From Argopecten irradians (Eukaryota > Mollusca > Bivalvia > Pectinida > Pectinidae), in contig NC_091144.1 in assembly GCF_041381155.1 (NCBI RefSeq), forward strand, positions 17,741,544 through 17,805,543: a stretch of DNA of 64,000 bases. Direction: 5' to 3'. Below are positions 36,401-48,369 of this stretch, piece after piece. The notes under the pieces are model-generated. The model saw only the letters and a list, made by a program, of their open reading frames with translations. It did not search any database and was not told where the DNA came from. The position numbers and the translations under genes were made by a program. Position 1 is the first letter of the stretch. Each line of letters begins with the position of its first letter.

Positions 36401-39400
36401 GGTGTAAAGTAAGTAACTTTTGTAAATGAAGAAAAATACCAAATCGTCTGATCCTGTTTTTGATAGTGAAAAAAATACAATTTCTCAGCGGTGGAGCATC
36501 TTTAATAAGAAAAAAATCATTTTCTGCCATTTTCCTGCAATAACTGATTTTCTTCAAACTTGGTAACAAAGTCAAATGCCTTAAGGGCTCGGCCAAGTTC
36601 GATTGCCACAGCATCTTTCAACCAAGGTTAAACCTAACCTCAATAATGTTTACCTACAATATGTCCTGAAAGCGGGGGATGGAAATTCCACGAGTTTGCT
36701 TGTTCTGATCAATTTTACTTCTGTATTACCATAAATGAAATTAATCACATAGGTATACATGTAGTTCTTTTCTAAACTCTTCAAGCTGAACTGTAGTGAA
36801 GGTTGTATATTTAAAGATTTAGGTAGTTTCTGTTTGGCTCTTGAGAAGGTTATCGATTGTGAGACCTTTCACAAATCAGATGACTTTGTTATACCCAAAG
36901 AGGAGTAAAAAACTTTTTGTATGAACATATTGTGTTCTTGATAATTTCATGGACATTGTATTTTAATTATGAACCCCATTAACATATTAAGTTGCTATGT
37001 TGTAGGAATACCTGATGAAGATCCAGCCAGTCCAACCCTCCCCTCCTCATAGTGACACATCTAGCCAGGGAAGTCCCCCCGAGTCTCCCCCACCGATGCA
37101 GAAAGCTGGTAGTTTGAGTTCGCTGTTCGGTACCGACATTATGGTAGAGGATCAGAGACACGCCATCAAACAGTTGTCAGAACACATTGTGCACAGTAAG
37201 TTGTCAGAACACATCATACACAGTAAGTTGTCAGAACACAACGTACACAGTAAGTTGTCAGAACACAACGTACACAGTAAGTTGTCAGAACACATCATAC
37301 ACAGTAAGTTGTCAGAACACGCCGTACACAGTAAGTTGTCAGAACACATCGTACACAGTAAGTTGTCAGAACACGTCGTACACAGTAAGTTGTCAGAACA
37401 CATCGTATACAGTAAGTTGTCAGAACACATCGTACACAGTAAGTTGTCAGAACACATTGTACACAGTAAATTGTCAGAACAAGTCGTACACAGTAAGTTG
37501 TCAGATCACATTGTACACAGTAAGTTGTCAGAACACGTTGTACACAGTAAGTTGTCAGAACACATCGTACACAGTAAGTTGTCAGAACACGTCGTACACA
37601 GTAAGTTGTCAGAACACATCGTACACAGTAAGTTGTCAGAACACGTCGTACACAGTAAGTTGTCAGAACACGTCGTACACAGTAAGTTGTCAGAACACGT
37701 CGTACACAGTAAGTTGTCAGAACACATCGTACACAGTAAGTTAAGAGAACACGTCGTACACAGTAAGTTGTCAGAACACGTCGTACACAGTAATTGTCAA
37801 AACACGTCGTACACAGTAAGTTGTCAGAACATGTGTACACAGTAAGTTGTCAGAACACATCGTACACAGTAAGTTGTCAGAACACGTCGTACACAGTAAG
37901 TTGTCAGAACACGTCGTACACAGTAAGTTGTCAGAACACATCGTACACAGTAAGTTAAGAGAACACGTCGTACACAGTAAGTTGTCAGAACACGTCGTAC
38001 ACAGTAAGTTGTCAAACACGTCGTACACAGTAAGTTGTCAGAACATGTTGTACACAGTGTAACGTAAGTTGTCAGAACACATCGTACACAGTAAGTTGTC
38101 AGAACACGTTGTACACAGTTAGTTGTCAGAACACATCGTACACAGTAAGTTGTTAGCACACGCCGTACACAGTAAGTCTGTACCTTGTTAAAGTTTGTCT
38201 TCAGAGAAACAAAAATATTTTATATGAAATTAAGATTTATGATTTAAATTTACTATTATGAAAAAAATGTATTTTATGAGGGCCTTATCATTATCATTAA
38301 AATATCACTCACGATTTTCAAATAAAATAATAATGGAAAATTTGGAAAATACAGTATTAAATTAAGATATTATCATTGTAATATATTTTTTTTGTATTTA
38401 CAGCTTGTGTCCATGCTACGCCTGTTATGTGTACCAATATGGTGGCTTTCCTCCTCCTAACCAAACACAGAGAGGTAGGTATAGACAGAGGTCATCACAA
38501 AGGTCAAGCTACTATAACTTATTTTTAGATTTAGTGAGTTTTAAAACTTACATGTTAGCTATGATTTCATTTGATTTTCAGTTCTTCATAATGATATTAA
38601 TTAAAAGGTTTTCTTTTGGTCTTTGATTTGATTCTGTCATACAATACTCATATTATAGATTTTGTATATTTCTTCTTATCCCACCATGAAATAAGGGTTG
38701 TATAGTGTTACATATGTGTATCCTGTCCCAACACATTTCCCTCTGATTTAGACTGGATTACCTGCCTTGGTACCAATTCTCTCTGCTAGGCTGCGCTCAA
38801 AAGTATTTTTGGAGTGAAGCCTTTCGGAGAGTAGAAAAACTGCGGCAGGCAATCCAGTCTACCCTTTGATTCTAGATACTCAGACTTTTCTAGTTTATAA
38901 TAAGTTGATGTTGATTCTCATTCTTTTAGATTGAATTTTTTTTAAAGTAAATTAAGAATTGAAGAAAACAGAAATACGCCTTTGAAATGTAAATATACTA
39001 TACAGTTGTTTTGTCCTTGATAGCATGTAACATTACAAAAAGTATTGGAAGTAACTTCAAACTTTAATATGAGTAGGTATGGTTTATTTTTCTGTTCCTT
39101 ACATATATATCATGTAACTATCTACAGGGTACAAGCATGAAGCAGTTGATACAGGATTTTGATTGGCTGAGGCAGGAAATGAAAAGCCGTAACCGCGATG
39201 TTGCCTTTGTGGGCAGCTCAAGTGAAGTTACACACTATGCCTGTGCTCTCCTAGGGTCTAACCTGATTCAGAGGTCAGTTTAGTGGCTGGTTCTGGAAAG
39301 ATTTATCATTAGCATGTAAAATTATCATTTATGAGGTAGTAGAATCTGTTGCCACTCCAATACATAGAGTGTCTCCTAATTATCACAGGCTATTTGAAAT

Positions 39401-42400
39401 AACGCTGAATCTGTTTATAGAAATAGATATTGTTAACCAATTTATTTTCACATTGATATAATGCCACATTTTCATTTCTATCAAGTGATTGGTAAAATGA
39501 TTATAAGAATTATGAAATGAAATTTTCATGTCTTGCATGTACAGGGGCAGTGGTGATGATGGTGATATTCAAGTGATACCAATACTAAGCCTACCGACTG
39601 TGTTTGAGTTGAGTTATTATAGCAACACTCTTGTATCAGCCTATCTACTGGAGAGTGTGTTAGGTAAGGAACTTCTTTTTACCACAATATCAAATGTGTT
39701 GATGAACTTCATTGAAATATCCTGTTAAACAATGAAGATTTGTCTTGTGTTTATTACATTATCATTATAGGACTTCTGGGTCTATCAACCCTCGAACAGA
39801 AGAGAGTGATTTGCTGATGTAGTAGCTTGTGGCTACCAAACTGAATGTCGATGTTTCTCTTTGTAGTTTGCTCAGTCATTTACCACTGTGATATAGGACT
39901 TTTCGTGCCGAGTCAGTCCAGAACTGCCAACGTTATGGCCGCCTCCACTGACGATATCATCGACACAGCCTCCGAAATATGTAAACTTCTGAGATATGAA
40001 TTCATATGTATTCCGGTATGTCTACTTGTAATTTATTTTTAATTCCTCTAATTAATAAAAAACTATCAATTATATACATACCATATGTAGAATATGTATA
40101 GAAAGCAGGTAACAAGTACCAGTATTCTGTATAGTAGCTTCAATATGGTAAATTTGTTATATTAAATCTTCATACACTAAAATGTTTTAAATAAAGTATA
40201 TGATGCAGTATTATAATAGATTGAATGTTTTACCATGTGTATTATGTAAGATATATATAGGGCAAAAAAGTAATTCTAACAGTGGGACAAAATATTGTTG
40301 AATTTTCCATGCGATCTGTCCCTTTGCAAGAACAAATAGAATTACATATTAATGACGGTAACGAATGTTGACAAAAACACAAGCAATGAAAACATATAGA
40401 ACATACAGGTAAACTATAGGGACAATGGTGATGTGTGTTGTCTGAATGTTCCCTTCGGTCAGTCGCTATAATTAGTTGCGATTGCCAAAGGCTAATGTAG
40501 TTTGTATAGTTTATCTAAGGCTTATGTAGTTTAATATGTATGCAAGATACATATATGTATATATATATATTTATAAATGAAGGTTTTATATGGTCAAATA
40601 AAGTAGGAAGTTTGAGATAATAGTTCATATATAATAACGTAATAACATGCGCATATATGTAGCTCATCAAAATGAAATGATTTTACGACACGATTGTACA
40701 GAGTATACGTTTTGATTTGCAGCCTTGTGAAAAAGTTGAGGAAACACTACTTGAAACTCTTCATAATTTGATCTCTCGTGAACTGTTCAAGTATCGAGAC
40801 CAACAGGTTGGCATATATTTGTTTCTACATCATCATTATAACTAATACTGTAGAATATTTCAAATTACATGTATACATGTTCCTTAACTTTTATTCAGAA
40901 TAGTCCAAATAATCTATTGATCTTCATATCAGCTGCATTTATGATATTCAAAATAATTAGAAATATTTTTTATTATGCTTTTCATTTCAGCGACATTTAC
41001 TTAATGTTATTGAAATGATTTATAATTAGCTGAATTATTTATTTCCTCATAATTATGAAAATAAGTAATGATCAACATTGATGATAGACTTACAAAATTC
41101 ATGTTACAATTACACAGTATCCATGAATTTATCTGTATCCATCACTGTTACAATTACACAGTATCCATGAATTTATCTGTATCCATCACTGTTACAATTA
41201 CATAGTATCCATGAATTTATCTGTATCCATCACTGTTACAATTACATAGTATCCATGAATTTATCTGTATCCATCACTGTTACAATTACACAGTATCCAT
41301 GAATTTATCTGTTTCCATCACTGTTTCAATTACACAGTATACATGAATTTATCGATATCTATCACTGTTACAATTACACAATATACATGAATTTATCTGT
41401 ATCCATCATTGTTACAATTACACAATATACATGAATTTATCTGTATCCATCATTGTTACAATTACACAGTATACATGAATTTATCTGTATCCATCACTGT
41501 TATAATTACACAGTATCCATGAATTTATCTGTATCCATCCCTGTTACAATTACACAGTATCCATGAATTTATCTGTATCCATCACTGTTACAATTACACA
41601 GTATCCATGAATTTATCTGTATCCATCACTGTTACAATTACACAGTATACATGAATTTATCTGTATCCATCACTGTTACAATTACACAGTATACATGAAT
41701 TTATCTGTATCCATCACTGTTACAATTACACAGTATCCATGAATTTATCTGTATCCATCACTGTTACAATTACACAGTATCCATGAATTTATCTGAATCC
41801 ATCACTGTATTACATTAGATATGTCTGATACGATGTCACCATCTGTGTTCAAAACACGCAAACTACAAATATTTAAAGTCTAAATTAGTTTGTACAGAAG
41901 TCATTGTTTGTTTTTAACTTCAGACGGGCTCAAATCTTGACTCGGTCAATAATCGGATGTCCAAGCAATTTTCAGAGTTGTCCTGGGAAGACGAAGACGA
42001 AGGAATATTTCAGGAGCAGTTTATCAAGGTACATAAATCTTTATTCATTTAAAGAGAAATTAAGTTAAACCTCTTAAATTGAAGTTGGTGAAATAAGTTA
42101 GACCTCTTAAATTGAAGTTGGTGAGATAAGTTGGACCTCTTAAATTGAAGTTGGTGAGATAAGTTGGACCTCTTAAATTGAAGTTGGTGAGATAAGTTTG
42201 ACCTCTTAAATTGAAGTTGGTGAGATAAGTTGGACCTCTTAAATTTGAAGTTGGTGAGATATCAGTAAATTGCGTTAGAAGTTAATATAAAGCTCAGTTT
42301 GACAAACAAATCTTCAAGTGAATGAAAATATCAAGTTATACTTATTACTTCTTGTTTAAAAAAAATTCCATGACAGGTTTTGTTCTCCATGCAAATCTTA

Positions 42401-44433
42401 AAAGAAATATATATTTGAGGTTTTAAAGTATATGCGGGTATCTGTAATTGTCTTCAATATCTTCACTTTTGTTTTTCATTTTTTGCTTGTTTGTTGAGAA
42501 ATCTACATGCATTGCAAAATGAAATTATGGATTATTTGATTTCAATACTCTGGTCTGGTTATCATTGTTAATTATCTGACTGATTATATTGTTATAACCA
42601 TTTGTTACCGTTTTGGTTTTCCAGGCTAACATGGAGCGCCTTGACTGTGTAGAGAACATGGTATTTCTACACCACGTACTGGCACCATTTTTAGAGTCCT
42701 ACCTTCTCACAGCCCGCAAAATCAATACCGACCTCGCCACAGAGCTCCCAGGTAAAGGCATCGTTTAAAAATCCAACATTTTATCATAAGGAAAAATTCA
42801 CTGACAACAAGTATTTCAGCTGTTAAAAGACAAATACATGAAATATATCCCTATCACATTTTATGTTGTCTTTTTGATTTCGTCATAATAAGCATTTATT
42901 GAAGTAAGCTCTATTATCAATATCAAATATGACACAAAGAATGTGGACAAAGTATGGCTCATTGGCTTACAGTTCTAGTTTTGTTTTGTCATGAAAATAT
43001 GCATTCATTAAAGTGAACTCTAGCATCAATATCAAATATGAAAAATTCATAACAGAGAATATCAAATATGATAAATTTATTTAACAGAGAATATCAAATA
43101 TGACAATTTCCATCCCCCGCTTTCAGGACATATTGTAGATAAACATTATTGAGGTAAGGTTTAACCTTGGTTGAAACATGAAAAAATAAATCGAAGTCTT
43201 ATTTGGAAGTAAGACATTTAACTTTGTTACCAAGTTTGAAGAAAATTGGATAATATTTATTACAGTTTATGTACGGAAGTGGCAGAAAATGATGTTTTTA
43301 ATAATTCAAAGGGCCATAACTCCGCAAATAAGGTCCATCGACAGTCGCAATTGAACTTGGCTGAGCCCTTAAGGCATTAAACCTTGTCACCAAGTTTGAA
43401 GAAAATCGGTTTAAATTTGTTTGTTTTTACACAGAATATGCAGAAAAATATTTGTAGTAAATTAAAGGGCCATTACTCTGATAAATAACATTTGCTGAAA
43501 GAGTTGATCGAACCTGGCCCGGCACTTAAAGCTTTCATTCTTGTTAACAAGTTTGAAGAAAATCGGTTAATATTTATTACAGTTATTGTATGGAAGTGGC
43601 AAAAACTGACTTTTTTTTATTTAAGCAAAGAGCCATAACTCCGCTATATAAGGTCTGTTGAGAGTGGCGATCAAAATTTGCTGAGTCCTTAAGGCATTTA
43701 ACTTTGTTACTAAGTTTGAAGAAAATCGGTTTCCATTTTTTACACTTATTGCACGGAAATGGCAGAAAGTGATGTTTTTAGTAATTCAATGGGCCATAAC
43801 TCCGCTAAATAAGGTCCATCGACAGTCGTAATAAACAGCTAAGTCCTTAAGGCATTTAATTTTATTACCAAGTTTGAAGAAAATCGGTTTACATTTGTTA
43901 CATTTATTGCAAGGAAACAAAGTGTTACAGACAGACGGACCAACCCAAATTAATATCCCCCGTTTTGGAGAAAGCGGGGGAGGATAAATGTGTTTAACAG
44001 AGAATATCAAATATGACAAATTTATTTAACAGAGAATGACTTCCTGCATGATGTGTTGACTTTTGCCAAGAAAAGAGTGGAACAAGGAATAGCTGGTTAT
44101 GGTAAGTTTTACTGTTCTCATCAAAATCAAACAAGCAAGGTTTATAGGATAAAAAAGTTTTAAGATGATCTGTTTTGATATCTGATGTAAAAAAAGATTT
44201 ATGTTTGATTTTGTTTGAAAGATGAAGTTGTTTTCAAAGCATGTGTGTTTGCTTTTGTAGTTGAGAGTGCTGCTTTTGAGTCCATAAAGAATGCATTAAA
44301 GGCCTATCAGGATGTGAAAGTCATAGACTGTTACTTCGCTGGGGATATAAAGATGGTGGAAGTCCGAGATCACTTTGAAGTCCGGGACAAAATTCGTAAT
44401 TACATAGGCCTGCTTGAAAGCTTACAGGAGTAA
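33406..44433 (+). CDS. GPAM: Mitochondrial glycerol-3-phosphate acyltransferase (GPAT1 type), 5'-incomplete, 15 exons
   Basis: Acylates glycerol-3-phosphate at sn-1, the first step of glycerolipid synthesis, on the outer mitochondrial membrane (family knowledge). Exons: 33406-33542, 34048-34144, 34436-34565, 34922-35004, 35359-35472, 37006-37195, 38404-38474, 39128-39273, 39545-39663, 39867-40015, 40723-40806, 41924-42028, 42625-42751, 44033-44101, 44261-44433. All junctions are GT-AG with consistent phases: 1794 nt, 597 aa plus TAA. Local residues: catalytic H(X4)D motif HRSHLD (11-16), block II GGFFIRR (53-59), block III EGGRSR (95-100), block IV IVPISINY (129-136). Vertebrate GPAT1 has T in block III (EGTRSR). 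The C-terminal part aligns without large gaps to human GPAM (TVFELSYYSN, DCYFAGD). About 215 N-terminal residues, including the region before HRSHLD, are not found in the window. The donor of the exon at 37006 lies in a 27-bp repeat array. Confidence 0.95.
35578..36678 (+). mobile_element. Interspersed repeat with CCCCCGCTTT termini, copy 1 (GPAM intron)
   Basis: Bounded by CCCCCGCTTTTTCAG and CTGAAAGCGGGGG. The interior has internally repeated modules of about 150 bp (TTTTCTTCAAACTTGGTAAC, CCTTAAGGGCTCGGCCAAGT, GGAGTTATGGCCCTTT). It is interrupted by a TA-flanked MITE at 36143-36504. An inverted copy is at 43114-43980. I recall this repeat as abundant in bivalves. The open frames through it are not genes. 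Confidence 0.7.
36143..36504. mobile_element. Tc1/mariner-type MITE (TIR AAGATGCTC), nested copy
   Basis: Ends TAAAGATGCTC and GAGCATCTTTA give inverted repeats flanked by TA, the Tc1/mariner target duplication. It is homologous, in inverted orientation, to 48370-48718 (shared GTGCATGCGCA, GATGCAATTAATTATT). It sits inside the CCCCCGCTTT element, so it inserted later. Confidence 0.7.
37006..37195 (+). CDS. GPAM: GPAM exon whose 5' splice site is tandemly amplified
   Basis: Encodes EYLMKIQPVQPSPPHSD, then a Pro/Ser-rich linker and RHAIKQLSEHIVH. With the first donor (GTAAGT at 37196) it joins exactly to the exon at 38404, giving EHIVHTCVHATPVM, the same length as human EHILFTASKSCAIM. The reading frame stays open past this donor to 37842 because each following 27-bp unit encodes SKLSEHIVH. 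Using a later donor would therefore add multiples of nine residues. Confidence 0.9.
37173..38178 (+). repeat. 27-bp splice-donor minisatellite at the end of a GPAM exon, about 37 units
   Basis: A tandem array with a 27-bp period; the unit is AGTAAGTTGTCAGAACACAT then CGTACAC, so every unit holds CACA|GTAAGT, a consensus 5' splice site. Variants are ATC/GTC/GCC/ATT at one codon and rare indels. The frame of the upstream exon stays open for about 23 units until a one-base deletion near 37793. The last unit ends in GTAAGTCTG at 38172-38180, followed by unique intron. The long open frame 37015-37845 is exon plus array, not an independent gene. Confidence 0.97.
41100..41810 (+). repeat. 44-bp minisatellite in a GPAM intron, 16 units
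   Basis: A tandem array; the unit reads TGTTACAATTACACAGTATC then CATGAATTTATCTGTATCCA then TCAC. Variants include ACACAGTATA and ATTACATAGT. It lies in intron 40807-41923 and contains no exon copy. Confidence 0.95.
42060..42262 (+). repeat. 33-bp tandem repeat in a GPAM intron, 6 units
   Basis: The unit reads AGTTGGACCTCTTAAATTGA then AGTTGGTGAGATA. It starts about 30 bp after the donor at 42029. Confidence 0.93.
43114..43980 (-). mobile_element. Interspersed repeat with CCCCCGCTTT termini, copy 2, inverted
   Basis: Reverse-complement relative to 35578-36678. Termini CCCCCGCTTTCAGGAC and GGAGAAAGCGGGGG, with modules AAGTTTGAAGAAAATCGGTT and GGGCCATAACTCCGC repeated about five times. It lies in intron 42752-44032. 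Just outside it, the sequence TTTAACAGAGAATATCAAAT is duplicated several times and mimics the acceptor of the exon at 44033. Confidence 0.7.
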
Positions 44434-45654
44434 TTGTGTTTAGAGAGAATTATGGGTTTTACCTGTGTAGGTGTTGCAAGGATCTCTTCGCAAAAGAAAA
44501 AATCGAGTTTCATTTTTTTATTGTGATATTGTCTCAAACCATTTATGAATCATTTTGATTCGGTTTTGCATGAAAGTGCACTTTGAATAAGCAGACACAT
44601 TTTTTGTAAGTTGTGAATAGGCCAGTGGTTGTTGTGTGGTCAAACTATTGAAATAATTGTATTTGAATTCTGTGTGTAAGAAAGTACAACAAGTTACTGG
44701 TCAAATAGAAAATAATGCCAAGCACTGAGAGAATATTAAGCAATGTAAATTTGTAGTTAAAATATTATTTATTCCTTTGTTTGTAAAGTATTCTATTTCT
44801 CAAATTGTGCGTTATGGTGATGATAACTTGACATAGTATGTTTATGAGAAATGTTATCCTGAGCAGATCATGAAAACTGTGACATGATATTATTCCTGGC
44901 AGAAGGAGACTATCTCCACTGATGGGAACGAGATTATCTCCCTTGATAGAAAGATATCTTATATATACAAAATATGAAATATAACAGATTAAATATAACA
45001 GATGAAATATGTATAAAAAGTTCATTCTAAGAGTATTTCCTATTATGAAAGTGTCACTATTAACTTAGAAAGGGCTTTTAGTTATAGGATTATTCATAAT
45101 CTAAATTCTGGAAACAGAAGAAAAATTCTATTTATAGATGAAAAGGCACGCAACAGAAAGGAGATAACTTAGGTGTTTTATGCTATTGTTATACCCGCCA
45201 TAAAATGGTGTTGGGGAGGGGGGGACATATGTAGTGATACCCGTGCCTGTCGGGTCCTTTTCTGATTTTAATTGGGGCATTTATATCATAGACATTTCTA
45301 GTTAGATTATAAATAAATACACCCAACCCTTTGCCTTCTGGAGAGATTAAAGGTTGTATGGTAGGATAGATTATTTTATGTCTAGATTGTAGTTACGGAT
45401 AAAATAAAAATGTAGCTTAATCATATCGTGTCAATATTAAAATGAGAGGTAAAATAATAAGCATATGCCAAGTTTTGACTGTGATAAGATGCTGGAATGA
45501 CATACTTATAGTATAGCTGTATAATGTAAATAGTATAACTGCTTATAGATGTTGTTGTAATGGCGGTATCCATAAGGTCTTAGCTAGATCTTAGCTTGTT
45601 AGTCATTTGGGTACTGTGAACCACCTTTTGTTTGCAAGCAATCTAATTAAAATT

Positions 45655-45944
45655 AGACTTGTAATTCTGCTCCACACGATGCTCTACAATACCTTCCAGT
45701 ACAACCCCTAACAACCCTCCGTTTTGGGTCACCTCAGCATGACCCCTGGCCTAGATTGGAACATCTCGGAACGTACTAGTTTCCGTTTGTACTTTCGAGA
45801 GATTCGACCACACCAAAGATTTCCTAGATGACACACTGATTGGCTCATAACAGGGGTCATGCTGAGGTGACCTGTACTGAGAGTTGTTAGATCTTGTATT
45901 GGACCGTATAGTAGAGCATCGTAGTGGAGAAGAATTACAAGTCT
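45655..45944. mobile_element. Foldback element of about 290 bp
   Basis: Termini AGACTTGTAATTCT and AGAATTACAAGTCT match perfectly. Inner arms GGTCACCTCAGCATGACCCC and GGGGTCATGCTGAGGTGACC are also fully complementary, as are GATGCTCTAC and GTAGAGCATC. No coding capacity; a MITE. Confidence 0.8.
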
Positions 45945-46492
45945 GATATTGATTAGATTGTGTTTGTAAGATACAAATTTTCAAATAATTTGGCAAAAGA
46001 GCTTGAGCTTATAATAACGCTAAATATTGTATATGTGAAAATAAAGTGGTTTACTGTATATCATAGGTGTATAGATATAATTTATAATTTCTTCAAACCC
46101 ATTCAAAGTTTGATTTCCACATTGGTAAATTATCGATATGCTGTAGTAGTTCTATAAATTTTGGTGCAAGTTTGTGTTTTTATGGGATCGCTAAACCAGA
46201 CATTTTGGTGCATGTATATCTATTACAGTTACGTTAGAATCATGGTGCAAGAGTTGTAGAGATTTTCTTTTGCCAATATCGAAAATCTTTTTGTATTTCA
46301 TAGTTGTCCTAATGTCTGTGTAGACAGATTTTAATATACCTAGTACATGTATGTATATGATGAATTGTTCACACTCTTGCTATCAACATAACCATACCTA
46401 AAGACACAAACGCTTATTCACCAAAGCGAATGATCTAAAAACCATTACTCTGTTAGTAGTGCCAAATATTTGTTTCCATTTAAATGGACTAA

Positions 46493-46693
46493 TTCTTGTA
46501 CCGCTTGATACCTGATAACGTTTGTGCGGAACTATTGTTTCTTTTGGTGATGGAATGACGCTAAAAGATGATATACTGTGCTTACGTCATTTGAGGGGGA
46601 AGATTACAACGAGAAAGTTCCATCATCACTGGAGATATTATAGTCCAACAGAAACATTATCAGGTACCGGGTGGTACATGAATTAGTCCCATT
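46493..46693. mobile_element. MITE, family GGGACTAATT, copy 3 of 3
   Basis: Begins AATGGACTAATTCTTGTAC and ends GTACATGAATTAGTCCCATT. Internal GATACCTGATAACGTTTGTG matches copy 1. It lies in the intergenic DNA after GPAM. Confidence 0.85.
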
Positions 46694-46754
46694 GCGAGCA
46701 TAACATAATCAGAATTAGCACACAGCATTACACATCTGCTTATATTACCACAAG

Positions 46755-46925
46755 CCTTCCACTTCTGAGTGGCGCGTTTGAATCCCACGTGGGGCGGTTG
46801 TCAGGTACTGACCGCTGGTAGGTGGTTTTTCTCCAGGTACTCTGGCATTCCTCAACAAACAAATCTGGCATGTCCTTATATGACCCTGGCTGTTAATAGG
46901 ACGTTAAACTCATAAAACCAAACCC
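46755..46925 (+). mobile_element. tRNA-derived SINE with GGACGTTAAAC tail
   Basis: Contains a degenerate B-box region (GTTTGAATCCCACGTGGGGC), GGTACTGACCGCTGGTAGGT, TTTTTCTCCAGGTACTCTGG, and a 3' end GGCTGTTAATAGGACGTTAA followed by an A-rich tail. This central domain plus tail is one that I recall from bivalve SINEs. Confidence 0.7.
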
Positions 46926-48369
46926 TAAGGAATTGGCGATGTTAGATTTTATGTGTTTCATTTACAGTGGGTTTTCTGAGACTGCTTTATATAATTTTGC
47001 TGAGAACTTTGGTACAGAATGAAGATCCACTTTAGGGTATAAAAAAAGCCCGTCAGGGTTAATATTTTGTTAATATGCCTTATATGGAGTTTGTTTAATT
47101 TGTTAAAACACTTGAAAAGGTGTAAAATGCTGCAGAATTTGGCAAAGAGGTGGGAATTCATAGTGTGTTATTTTACTTTTTTTCTTTTTTCATATTATTT
47201 CTAGTTCCATCTGGTCATGCCTTCTTGATTTAGAACTTTGTGGTACAAAACACTGTTTAATATATATTCATTCTTGTTCATCTTTTTTTACAGTAACTTT
47301 TATTGAGGTGCACATATATTTGATTTGTTCTCTGTCAATCTTGAATTATATGTTAATTAAGTGGTTGGAATGATTCCTCTATGTATAAATTACAGTGCTA
47401 AAAGAAAACATGTAGCTTACTTTAAATCAATGATTAGAGCGCTAGAAAATTTAGAAAAATTGAAGGGGTTTTGAATTCGACCATTTTGAGACTGACCGTT
47501 CACAAAATTATTGCATAAAGTAAGACATAAATTATTTTAAATAGATAAAAAAAGATAACTATCCATGCAGTATTAATATTTTCAGTCTGCGTTAAAGATA
47601 AGTGATTTTGAGTGCTCACAAAGGTGGAGAGGGGGGGAGGGGGGGGCTGGAGAATTTATTGGATTGAATACGGTACAATATTTATGATAATACAAAAACT
47701 CAGTTACTAAAAAAATTTTAGACTGTAGTGACTAAAGATTTAATATTTTGCTCTTGATTTCTATTTTATTTACAGTTTACCCAAAAATACTGAATATGTT
47801 TTTATGATCAGTTGTGTTGGATATATAATTTGATTGTGATGCGTTTTTTTATTCAAACATGTTGAGAAGACTACTGTGTTTAGAATATTTATGTAAAACC
47901 TGTATTTGTTTACTATTTTGTTTACAATTTTGTTGTTGTTTATTTTATTATATGCTTAGTCTCATTTTGTTTAATTTATTTAGTCATTTATTTAGAAATT
48001 TAAAAGATAAAGATTGATTTTTTTTAAACAAACTTAACTAACAGCACATGTGTACAACAAAATGTTAGGATTAATTTTTTGCATAATGGACATTTTTGTA
48101 AAGGCGCTTTCATTAAATAAGTGTATTAGCAAAATTGAATCACTCACAAACATGTCAGTAAAGTGCAAATCTTTACATGTAATTACTTAGACTATATATA
48201 CAGTGTAAAAACTGTCACACAACACAATTGAAAGCTTACTAAAAGAAAGTATCCTCACGTCAAAATGCCCTTGTTTTAAAGTAATTACCTTTGTTTATAT
48301 TACGGTCATGTACAACATTGTGGGATTGTTTTACGCAATGGATATGAAAATGTTTTCTGCGTTAACTCT

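Noticed and set aside
37015..37845. An independent SKLSEHIVH-repeat protein
   Set aside because: It is the GPAM exon reading through its own amplified donor sites; considered only as alternative splicing of GPAM.
31025..41810. Common origin of the two 44-bp GPAM-intron arrays
   Set aside because: Equal period and a shared ACACAGT/CATG core, but the rest does not align well; kept only as a weak motif observation.
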